DNA from: JAYUHK01 sp043767025
GTDB lineage: Bacteria > Bacteroidota > Bacteroidia > Chitinophagales > Saprospiraceae
Assembly: GCA_043767025.1 (NCBI GenBank)
Contig: JAYUHK010000140.1
Coordinates: forward strand, 1-44,110
Reading direction: 5' to 3'
DNA length: 44,110 nucleotides
Shown here piece after piece: positions 33,452 through 41,157 of the stretch. Within the stretch, counting starts at the first letter, position 1. Every line of letters begins with the position of its first letter. Under the pieces are notes generated by a model. The model ran no database searches, had not been told where the DNA came from, and saw only the letters and a list, made by a program, of their open reading frames with translations. The translations under genes and the position numbers were made by a program.

Positions 33452-34531
33452 TTATGCCGTCGCGTCGCGAATGATTTTTCTGCCCACAACAAACACAGAA
33501 CCCAACAAAACACCGATGCCGATGCCTGTAATCAGAGCGATTAGTTTTGATTTTTTCTCCTTTTTCAAGGGCGCAACGGGCAGGTCAATCGCTTGAATAA
33601 AAGGCGTTTTATTTTTTAAAGAAAAATCCGCCATTTCCAAATTTTTGATGGCTTCGCCGTACATGACTTGCAACATTCGCACGTCGCGCTCCAATCTCTG
33701 CCCAGTCAGTTTGGGCGCAGCAAACGCCAAACCCATATTACTGTCGTCAAAGTTGGCTTTCGAGGATTCTTTTCCGCTCAAAAGTGCGTGGATTGAGTCG
33801 GTTTTATTTCGGAGCAGTGTGTAGGTAGATTGCTGTTTTTCGACCGTTTTGTCTATGTAGTAACTACTCAATTTTTCAAAAATCGTCCGCAACAAAACTA
33901 CCGACAATTCTTCCGAATTAGTCGTCAGCGAGAGCGTCATAATGCTCGTTTGCTTGTCGTTTGCGGAGCTAAAAATGGCATTTTTTCCCGTCAATTTCGC
34001 ACAAGAAGCTATCACTGCCGCGTTTTCTAAACGTGAAAATTTCTCTATACTATCTCGTGTAAATTGAAAATCATACAGCCGAGTCGTGTCTTTTGGCGAA
34101 CTCCACTGATTTAATTCTTTCCATTGGTTGATTAAATGGTTGCCCAAATAGTCATTTTTTCCGTCCACCGTCGCCTTACTCAAAATCACGTCTTGCATAA
34201 TATGGCGCGACTTGGCAAGTTCTAAAATTTTAAATAGGTTTTGTTCGCCACCGCCGCCACCGCCACCCAAACCAAACGAGCCAAGCAACCCCGAAAGCAT
34301 ACCCATTCCGCCGCCCGTATCTTCGTTGAGCATAAAAGTCAGCGTGGCTGGATAGGTGATGGGCGTTTTGTAGGCTTCGTAGAACATATACGCCCCAAAT
34401 AATATCGCTGCCACCAACGAAATATACCAATATCGGCGAATCTCTCGACTGAATTTTTTGATTTTTTCAATCAATTCTTTGAGCGTTATTTCATCGTTTT
34501 CGATTGGTTGGGGCGCATGATTTTCTTGCAT
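33452..34531 (-). CDS. wzz: Wzz-type chain-length determinant
   Basis: The 359-residue protein has two membrane segments, around residues 36-55 (YWYISLVAAILFGAYMF) and 330-350 (LIALITGIGIGVLLGSVFVV), enclosing a large periplasmic, partly coiled-coil domain. This is the topology of Wzz polysaccharide co-polymerases, which set the chain length made by Wzy. A glycine-rich stretch (GLGGGGGGGEQN) sits near residue 95. No cytoplasmic tyrosine kinase is fused. It is transcribed with metH, 44 bases away, and ends at a strong terminator, so it is separate from the operon that codes for Wzx and Wzy. Confidence 0.85.
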   Translation of the reverse strand: MQENHAPQPIENDEITLKELIEKIKKFSREIRRYWYISLVAAILFGAYMFYEAYKTPITYPATLTFMLNEDTGGGMGMLSGLLGSFGLGGGGGGGEQNLFKILELAKSRHIMQDVILSKATVDGKNDYLGNHLINQWKELNQWSSPKDTTRLYDFQFTRDSIEKFSRLENAAVIASCAKLTGKNAIFSSANDKQTSIMTLSLTTNSEELSVVLLRTIFEKLSSYYIDKTVEKQQSTYTLLRNKTDSIHALLSGKESSKANFDDSNMGLAFAAPKLTGQRLERDVRMLQVMYGEAIKNLEMADFSLKNKTPFIQAIDLPVAPLKKEKKSKLIALITGIGIGVLLGSVFVVGRKIIRDATA

Positions 34532-34575
34532 TTTCTGAAATTATATTATCTAAAAACTATTTTTTTTCTCATTCC

Positions 34576-37500
34576 CTACACATCGTAGTTCAAAACAGGA
34601 GCCAGCCAGCGTTCTGCTTCTTCGCTGCCCATTTTTTTGCGCTCTGCGTAATCTTCTACTTGGTCTTTGGCGATTTGTCCGAGTCCAAAATATTTGCTTT
34701 GCGGGTGCGAAAAATACCAGCCACTCACGGCGGCAGTCGGATACATCGCAAAATTTTCGGTCAGCACAATGCCTGTGTTTTTGGTAGCGTCCAATAGCTC
34801 GAATAAACAGCCTTTTTCGCTGTGTTCGGGACAGGCTGGATAGCCGGGCGCAGGGCGAATCCCTACATATTTTTCTTCTATCAAATCCTCATTGGGCAAA
34901 CTTTCGGCTGCTGCATAGCCCCAAAATTCTTTCCGAACTCGCTGGTGCAGTCGCTCCGCAAAGGCTTCCGCCAATCGGTCGGCGAGTGCTTTGAGCATAA
35001 TCGCACTGTAATCGTCGAGTTCTTTCTCAAATTTTTCGACCCATTTCTCGATGCCGATACCTGCTGTGACGGCGAAAGCTCCTATATAATCCGCTTTTTG
35101 AGTATCCACATTTGTCACAAAATCACTCAAACAATAATTAAATTGTCCGGGTGCTTTTTGGTTTTGTTGTCGAAGATGGTGCAAAGTAGCCTTTACTTGC
35201 GCACGTTTTTCGTCAGTATAAACGAAAATATCGTCTATTCCGTTGCTATTCGCAGGAAAAAATCCTATCACACCAGCCGCAGAAAGCCATTTTTCGTCTA
35301 TTACTCTGCGCAGCATACTTCGAGCGTCGTTATAAAGTTTTTTACACTCCACTCCGACGATTTCGTCCTCCAAAATAGCAGGAAATTTGCCTGCCAACTG
35401 CCAGCTACCAAAGAATGGAGTCCAATCTATGTAGTCACAAAGTTCTTCTAAATCGTAATTTTCAAAAACTTTTGTTCCCAAAAATGTCGGGCGAGGCGGC
35501 GTATAATTTTCTATGTCGAGCGGCAATTTATTGGCTCGAGCTTGCTTGACGGTCAAATATTTTTTGGCAGACTTGCGGTCGCCGCGCAATTTTCGGAGTG
35601 TTTCGTACTCATTTTTTACGTTCAAAATATAATTGGAGCGACTGTTTTCGTCGTTAGAAAGCAAAGCACTGGCGACGGCGACGCTCCGCGAAGCGTCCAA
35701 AACGTGGACTATCGGACCTCGATAGTGTGGCTCGATTTTTACCGCCGTGTGGGTTTTGGAGGTCGTGGCTCCCCCTATGAGCAACGGAATTTTGAAGCCC
35801 TGCCGCTCCATTTCCTTCGCCACGTACACCATTTCGTCTAACGAAGGCGTTATCAAACCACTCAAACCAATGATATCCACTTGGTGTTCGCGGGCAGCTT
35901 TCAGGATTTTGTCGGCAGCCACCATTACGCCCAAGTCTATTATTTCAAAATTATTGCAGCCCAAAACGACTCCGACAATATTTTTTCCGATGTCGTGTAC
36001 GTCGCCTTTGACGGTCGCCATCAAAATTCGCCCCTTTTTATTCATTGCGCCGCCCAATTTTTGCGCCTCTATATATGGCGTAAGGTAGGCGACGGATTTT
36101 TTCATTACTCGCGCACTTTTTACGACTTGGGGCAAAAACATCTTACCGCTTCCAAATAAATCGCCCACGATATTCATACCGTCCATCAACGGTCCCTCGA
36201 TAATTTGTATCGGACTGCTGTATTTTTGGAGTGCTTCTTCGGTATCTTCGTCTATAAAATCAGTAATTCCTCGCACCAAAGCGTGTGCCAAACGTTTTTC
36301 CAACGGCTGGTCGCGCCACGAAAGGTCTTTGATAATGACTTTTCCGCCGCCTTTTAGATTTTCGGCGAATGAAGTCAATGCCTCCGTAGCATTTTCATTT
36401 TTGTTGAATAATACATCTTCCACAAGCTGGAGTAAATCTTTGTCAACTTCCTCATAGACTTCGACCATTCCTGCGTTCACGATTCCCATATCCATACCTG
36501 CTTTGACGGCGTGGTAAAGAAATGCGGAGTGCATCGCCTCGCGCACTTTGTCGTTCCCGCGAAACGAAAATGAAATATTGCTTACGCCACCGCTTATTTT
36601 CGCGCCCGGACAGCGTTTTTTGATTTCTTTGGTGGCATCAATAAAATAAATCGCATAGTCATTGTGTTCTTCGATACCTGTCGCGACCGCAAAAATATTG
36701 GGGTCAAAAATAATATCCGACGGACGAAAACCAACTTCATTGACCAAAATTTTGTAAGCGCGCTCGCAAATTTCGACTTTTCGCAGCATCGTGTCTGCTT
36801 GTCCTTGCTCGTCGAAAGCCATCACGACCGCCGCCGCACCGTATCGGCGGACGATTTTCGCTTGCTCAATAAATTTTTCGACGCCCTCTTTCATCGAAAT
36901 CGAATTGACTACGCACTTTCCTTGCACGCACTTCAAGCCCGCTTCAATGACTTCAAACTTTGAGGAATCAATCATTATCGGCAATTTTGCGATTTCGGGT
37001 TCGGACATTATAAGGTGCAAAAATTCGACCATCGCTTTTTTGGAATCCAGCAAGCCTTCGTCCATGTTGATGTCGAGAATTTGCGCGCCACCTTCCACTT
37101 GCTGTTGAGCGACCGCCAACGCATCGGAGTAATTTCCTTCTTTAATTAATCTTGCAAAAGCACGGCTTCCTGTGACATTTGTTCGCTCGCCAATATTTAT
37201 AAAATTTGTTTCTGGTCTTATTATAAGTGGCTCTAAACCAGCGAGTTGTGTGTAAGGCTGTGCTTTGGGGATTTTTCGCGGAGCGATACTTTTGATATGT
37301 TCTGCCATGTCGCGAATGTGGTCAGGTGTTGTTCCGCAGCAGCCGCCGACGATATTTACGAACCCACTTCGGGCAAAATCTTCAATAAAACTACACATTT
37401 CGTGTGGTTGCTGGTCGTATTCACCAAATTCATTCGGCAGTCCTGCATTCGGATAAGCCGAAACATTACAATCGGCAATTTGTGACAGGGCTTGCACATA

Positions 37501-38280
37501 AGGTCGCATCTCTTGCGCCCCCAAAGCGCAGTTGAAACCAACGCTGAACAGAGGAATATGACTCACAGAAATCCAAAAAGCCTCGGCTGTTTGTCCCGAA
37601 AGCGTCCGCCCTGAAGCGTCCGTAATCGTACCCGAAACCATAATGGGAAGTCGCTTTTTTATTTTTTCAAAATAAGAATCTATCGCAAAAAGCGCAGCTT
37701 TGGCGTTGAGGGTATCAAAAATAGTTTCTATTAGGATAATTTCAGCACCTCCGTCCATCAATCCACGAACCTGCTCCGTATATGCTATCACCAAATCATC
37801 GAAACTGACCGCACGAAATCCGGGATTGTTCACGTCGGGCGAAAGTGAGGCAGTTCGGTTGGTGGGACCTATTGCGCCTGCTACATAGCGAGGTTTGGCA
37901 GGATTTTTTTGAGTATATTCGTCTGCTGCTTGGCGAGCGATTTTTGCAGATTCTAAATTGAGTTCGTAGGCGAGATGCTCCATTTCGTAGTCCGCCATCG
38001 CTATCGTCGTCGCACTGAACGTATTGGTTTCGATAATATCCGCGCCCGCGTCCAAATAAGCACAGTGAACGGCTCGCACAATTTCGGGTTTTGTGAGGGA
38101 TAAAAGGTCGTTATTGCCCTGAACGTCGCGGTGAAAGTCAGCAAAACGCTCCCCACGAAAATCTTTTTCCGTCAGCTGATACTGCTGCAACATGGAACCC
38201 ATTGCGCCGTCAATGATTAAGATTCGTTGCTTCGCAATGTCACGAATATCTGGTTTGGTAGCCAAAAAATGTTCGGTCAT
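34576..38280 (-). CDS. metH: Cobalamin-dependent methionine synthase
   Basis: The 1234-residue enzyme has all four MetH modules in order. These are the homocysteine domain with the zinc cysteines of GGCCGTTPDHI near residue 315, the methyltetrahydrofolate (pterin) domain from FINIGERTNVTG, the cobalamin domain with the cobalt-ligating histidine in GDVHDIGKNIVG near residue 765, and the C-terminal SAM-binding reactivation domain (GIRPAPGYPACPEH). It methylates homocysteine to methionine and needs vitamin B12. The length equals that of E. coli MetH. It has its own predicted promoter and a leader of about 95 bases with a long-range stem. Confidence 0.97.
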   Translation of the reverse strand: MTEHFLATKPDIRDIAKQRILIIDGAMGSMLQQYQLTEKDFRGERFADFHRDVQGNNDLLSLTKPEIVRAVHCAYLDAGADIIETNTFSATTIAMADYEMEHLAYELNLESAKIARQAADEYTQKNPAKPRYVAGAIGPTNRTASLSPDVNNPGFRAVSFDDLVIAYTEQVRGLMDGGAEIILIETIFDTLNAKAALFAIDSYFEKIKKRLPIMVSGTITDASGRTLSGQTAEAFWISVSHIPLFSVGFNCALGAQEMRPYVQALSQIADCNVSAYPNAGLPNEFGEYDQQPHEMCSFIEDFARSGFVNIVGGCCGTTPDHIRDMAEHIKSIAPRKIPKAQPYTQLAGLEPLIIRPETNFINIGERTNVTGSRAFARLIKEGNYSDALAVAQQQVEGGAQILDINMDEGLLDSKKAMVEFLHLIMSEPEIAKLPIMIDSSKFEVIEAGLKCVQGKCVVNSISMKEGVEKFIEQAKIVRRYGAAAVVMAFDEQGQADTMLRKVEICERAYKILVNEVGFRPSDIIFDPNIFAVATGIEEHNDYAIYFIDATKEIKKRCPGAKISGGVSNISFSFRGNDKVREAMHSAFLYHAVKAGMDMGIVNAGMVEVYEEVDKDLLQLVEDVLFNKNENATEALTSFAENLKGGGKVIIKDLSWRDQPLEKRLAHALVRGITDFIDEDTEEALQKYSSPIQIIEGPLMDGMNIVGDLFGSGKMFLPQVVKSARVMKKSVAYLTPYIEAQKLGGAMNKKGRILMATVKGDVHDIGKNIVGVVLGCNNFEIIDLGVMVAADKILKAAREHQVDIIGLSGLITPSLDEMVYVAKEMERQGFKIPLLIGGATTSKTHTAVKIEPHYRGPIVHVLDASRSVAVASALLSNDENSRSNYILNVKNEYETLRKLRGDRKSAKKYLTVKQARANKLPLDIENYTPPRPTFLGTKVFENYDLEELCDYIDWTPFFGSWQLAGKFPAILEDEIVGVECKKLYNDARSMLRRVIDEKWLSAAGVIGFFPANSNGIDDIFVYTDEKRAQVKATLHHLRQQNQKAPGQFNYCLSDFVTNVDTQKADYIGAFAVTAGIGIEKWVEKFEKELDDYSAIMLKALADRLAEAFAERLHQRVRKEFWGYAAAESLPNEDLIEEKYVGIRPAPGYPACPEHSEKGCLFELLDATKNTGIVLTENFAMYPTAAVSGWYFSHPQSKYFGLGQIAKDQVEDYAERKKMGSEEAERWLAPVLNYDV

Positions 38281-38292
38281 TAATTTTTTTGT

Positions 38293-38388
38293 ATTGAAAT
38301 TACAATCATTTTAGATGAATAAAAAGTAAAAAGTAACCCTTTTACAACGGTAAAAATTAAAAAACTGTTCAATTTCAATGCAAAAATA
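38293..38388 (-). promoter_or_regulatory. metH promoter and leader
   Basis: On the minus strand TATTTTTG (38388-38381) matches the -7 consensus TAnnTTTG. The predicted transcript start lies about 95 bases before the metH ATG. The leader is bracketed by AATTTCAAT/ATTGAAATT on the plus strand (38371-38379 and 38293-38301), a perfect 9-bp stem closing about 69 bases. It is too short for a standard cobalamin riboswitch. Confidence 0.45.
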
Positions 38389-38423
38389 GCACTTTTTGAA
38401 CAAAAAATGTACTCAATTATGGA

Positions 38424-39578
38424 TTAATATTCTACCGAAGTCGGCTTTAATGTCATTTGTTCGTAGATAATTTGGCACCAAATCACGACACATGGCACTA
38501 CTTTGAGCAAATACGGATAATAAAAGTCTTTTTTCAACTCAACAGGTACAATATCCGTCGTACATACGGAGGTCAGCAAAAAAGCAAAAATAAATAATAT
38601 CAAATTAACTCTTGTTTGTGACATTCTAAAAAACCAAATAGCGACTCCTGCTATAGCAATAATAAATGTCGGTGACTCTGCTCGGTGGTTAAAAATAACC
38701 ATCCAAAGTAAAATAGACGCAAGCGAAAGCAGCCTGAATTGAAAATTCTCGTAGTATTTTATCCTCAAAAAGGGAAGCAAAAAAAGTATTGCACCTAATA
38801 AAACAATGGTATTTTTCAAAAAAACCAAACCGAACCATTTAGCAAAAACGCCCATGACCGACAAGCCAAAAGAAGCGTCATGGTCAGCTTTCAGCAATTC
38901 TAACCAGTTTTGGTATTGAAAAATTAGTTGCGAAAATCCTGTAAAAAAAATTGGAACAACAGCTAAAAGTGACAACCATAAAATACTCCAAAGTATAAAT
39001 TTTATTTTTTCTTTGGAGAAAAAAAACAGCGCAAAGGCTACGATTCCAAATATTTTGATAAAAAAGGTTACAGCAATACACAATGTGCCGATTTTAATAT
39101 TTTTTAATTCTAAAGCACTGAAAGCCAGCAAGATAAGTCCAGCCATTGCTGCGTTGGTCTGCGCATTTTGCATGGAAGAAAAAAGCTCGAAAAGAGCAAA
39201 ATAAAGCATGAATATTTTGGTTTTTTCACTTAACAAGGGGATTAACCAAAAACCAAAAAAAAGCAGTAAAGCATTGATTTCATTGAATAAAATCAAACCC
39301 AACCAGTTGGGCAGCCATGCGAAAAGACCCATAAAAAGTGCGAAAGTAGGACTGTATTTGAACAAGTCCATCTGCTCGGAAGGAAAACTTAAATATAAGT
39401 TTTTGTGACTCAATAAATGAAAAAAAGATTGCTTAAAAATTACAAAATTATTATAGTTTGTATAATTTTGTGTTGTGACAGAAAAATATTTGCTCAAAGA
39501 CGCTGCGATTGCCGAAATAATGTAGGCAATTAAAATAGTATTTTTTTTTGCAAGAAAATATATAAAATTATTCCACAT
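38424..39578 (-). CDS. GT87-like polyprenol-dependent mannosyltransferase (DUF2029)
   Basis: A 384-residue membrane protein with about ten hydrophobic segments. The LFKYSPTFALFMGLFAWLP region, with its KYSP motif after the first loop, is typical of the GT87/DUF2029 group of GT-C glycosyltransferases, which use polyprenyl-phosphate sugars on the outer face of the membrane. The gene lies seven bases behind xseB. A link to the capsule is possible but not shown by position, since a promoter and metH lie between. Confidence 0.72.
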   Translation of the reverse strand: MWNNFIYFLAKKNTILIAYIISAIAASLSKYFSVTTQNYTNYNNFVIFKQSFFHLLSHKNLYLSFPSEQMDLFKYSPTFALFMGLFAWLPNWLGLILFNEINALLLFFGFWLIPLLSEKTKIFMLYFALFELFSSMQNAQTNAAMAGLILLAFSALELKNIKIGTLCIAVTFFIKIFGIVAFALFFFSKEKIKFILWSILWLSLLAVVPIFFTGFSQLIFQYQNWLELLKADHDASFGLSVMGVFAKWFGLVFLKNTIVLLGAILFLLPFLRIKYYENFQFRLLSLASILLWMVIFNHRAESPTFIIAIAGVAIWFFRMSQTRVNLILFIFAFLLTSVCTTDIVPVELKKDFYYPYLLKVVPCVVIWCQIIYEQMTLKPTSVEY

Positions 39579-39585
39579 TTTTGGT

Positions 39586-39786
39586 TTATATTTCTATTTT
39601 TTGCAACTCTAATTCTATCTTTCGCAATTTTTCTTTACAAAAATTCTGTAATTCAGCCGCTCTACGGACTTTTTGAGTCAATTCGTCTATCCCAACTACT
39701 TCTTCTTGAAGTTGGCGGACTATTTGCTGCAACTCGTCAAAAGCAGATTGATAATCGAGTTCGGTAAGTATTTTTTTTTCTTTCAT
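39586..39786 (-). CDS. xseB: Exodeoxyribonuclease VII small subunit
   Basis: A 66-residue protein with the usual XseB helices: LDYQSAFDELQQIVRQLQEE, VGIDELTQKVRRAAEL and CKEKLRKIELELQKI. It binds the large subunit to form exonuclease VII, which degrades single-stranded DNA in both directions. The ATG overlaps the xseA stop by four bases, which is the normal arrangement of the pair. Confidence 0.9.
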   Translation of the reverse strand: MKEKKILTELDYQSAFDELQQIVRQLQEEVVGIDELTQKVRRAAELQNFCKEKLRKIELELQKIEI

Positions 39787-41018
39787 TGGTTTATTTTTGT
39801 GACTGCACTTTCGAGGCTTCCGTCTTGAAAAACAGTATTTAAAATGTCATTTTTTTGCACATTCTGAACCGAAATAATTGGTTTTCCGTTCAGCATAGTC
39901 ATCGAAAATCCTCTTTTTAATGCTGCGTCTGGACTCAAAATTTGAGTAATTTTCTCTAAATTATCTAAACTATTATTTTCATTTTTTATCTTATTTTTCC
40001 AATAAGTAGCCGTATTTTGAGCTATATTTTCTATATTTTGTTGCAAATATTGTATCAACCCATTGCTTTTTGACTTGATTTGCTGAAAACTTAAATTTAG
40101 GATATTTTGATTTTCTTGAATTATTTGCAAAGATTGCCTCGAAATATACTGCGCCATTCCAACCATTTGCGACTCGTATTCCATACTCCTATCTATCAAA
40201 AAATTTGCCACAGCAGTTGGCGTTTTTAGTGCTTTGTGTGACACGATATCTAACACTGTTTCGTCGGTTTCGTGACCAATTCCGACCAAAACTGGAAGCG
40301 GCAAATTCGCTACCGCCTTACACAAAACAAAGCTGTCAAAAGCCGCCAAATCTAATTTTGCACCGCCACCACGAATAATTACGACGGCATCAAACTGGTT
40401 TTTTTGCGCTGCAATGGTTTCTAAATGCACACAAAATTCGCGCTCTACATTTACGCCTTGCACTGCCGCTGAAAAAATTTTTAGGTCAAAAAAATAACCG
40501 AACTGGTTGGTTTTCAGGTGTTTAAAGAAATCTTGGAAGCCCGCAGCCCGCTCGGAAGTGATGACCGCCAAACGCTGCAACACCAACGGCAAAGGCAATT
40601 TTGCATTTTTCTCTAACAGTCCCAAATCGTACAAAGTCAGTAAATTTTTACGCCTTTGCATCGCCATTTGCCCCTCCGTGTAGGTGTCGTCAATGTCTTC
40701 GATGGTGATTTTTAGACCGTATCGCTCATGAAATTCGACTTTGACTTTCATCAAAAGCTGCATTCCTGCCTGCAAAATAGCCTCCAAAGTTGGCTCGCCA
40801 AGTTTGCGCTTAAGCTGCCTATACACGGTTTCCCAAATCATTGCGGGGCATTGCGCGATGACTTCTTCGCCCTCTTTTTGGAGCAACTCAAGGTAATGAT
40901 GCCCGCGACTTTCCTTGATTTGCGCGACTTCGGCAGTCACCCAAAGCGAATCTGGAAAATTCAGAGCCACCACTTGGCGCACATGAAGATTGAGTTCAAA
41001 AAGTGAATATGCCGTCAA
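39783..41018 (-). CDS. xseA: Exodeoxyribonuclease VII large subunit
   Basis: A 411-residue XseA. The N-terminal OB-fold (YSLFELNLHVRQVV, then GHHYLELL) is followed by the catalytic domain with ITSERAAGFQDF, IIRGGGAKLDL, VGIGHETDET and DIVSHKALKTPTAVA, and then by a helical segment and the tail LKRGFSMTMLNG. All core motifs are present. The start is TTG. It gives the standard N-terminus and no ATG is available. A TATCTTTG -7 element lies about 40 bases upstream, divergent from ribF. Confidence 0.93.
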   Translation of the reverse strand: MTAYSLFELNLHVRQVVALNFPDSLWVTAEVAQIKESRGHHYLELLQKEGEEVIAQCPAMIWETVYRQLKRKLGEPTLEAILQAGMQLLMKVKVEFHERYGLKITIEDIDDTYTEGQMAMQRRKNLLTLYDLGLLEKNAKLPLPLVLQRLAVITSERAAGFQDFFKHLKTNQFGYFFDLKIFSAAVQGVNVEREFCVHLETIAAQKNQFDAVVIIRGGGAKLDLAAFDSFVLCKAVANLPLPVLVGIGHETDETVLDIVSHKALKTPTAVANFLIDRSMEYESQMVGMAQYISRQSLQIIQENQNILNLSFQQIKSKSNGLIQYLQQNIENIAQNTATYWKNKIKNENNSLDNLEKITQILSPDAALKRGFSMTMLNGKPIISVQNVQKNDILNTVFQDGSLESAVTKINQ

Positions 41019-41059
41019 AAAATGTTGATTACAAGTTAATTATACAGATACGCCGATGT

Positions 41060-41067
41060 CACAAAGA
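41060..41067 (-). promoter_or_regulatory. Predicted -7 element for xseA
   Basis: On the minus strand TATCTTTG matches TAnnTTTG 41 bases before the TTG start of xseA. It lies in the divergent 139-base gap shared with the ribF promoter. Confidence 0.5.
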
Positions 41068-41142
41068 TAGGATTTAAGGCGGATTTTTCCTAATTTTTAT
41101 TTTTTAAGTTGCAATAAATTACCGCTTCGTATCGCTTTTTCG

Positions 41143-41150
41143 TAACTTTG
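41143..41150 (+). promoter_or_regulatory. Predicted -7 element for the ribF fusion gene
   Basis: TAACTTTG matches TAnnTTTG and ends seven bases before the ATG at 41158. Transcription would begin at or next to the start codon, so the message may be leaderless or nearly so. Confidence 0.5.
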
Positions 41151-41157
41151 CCGCACG

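Noticed and set aside
34822..35451. A 209-codon plus-strand open frame opposite metH, and similar long antisense frames at 27988-28593 and 29653-30243
   Set aside because: They lie wholly inside well-conserved minus-strand genes, show no domain or motif, and are explained by the codon bias of the opposite strand.
38281..38423. A cobalamin riboswitch before metH
   Set aside because: The predicted leader is about 95 bases, half the usual length, and no B12-box was recognised.
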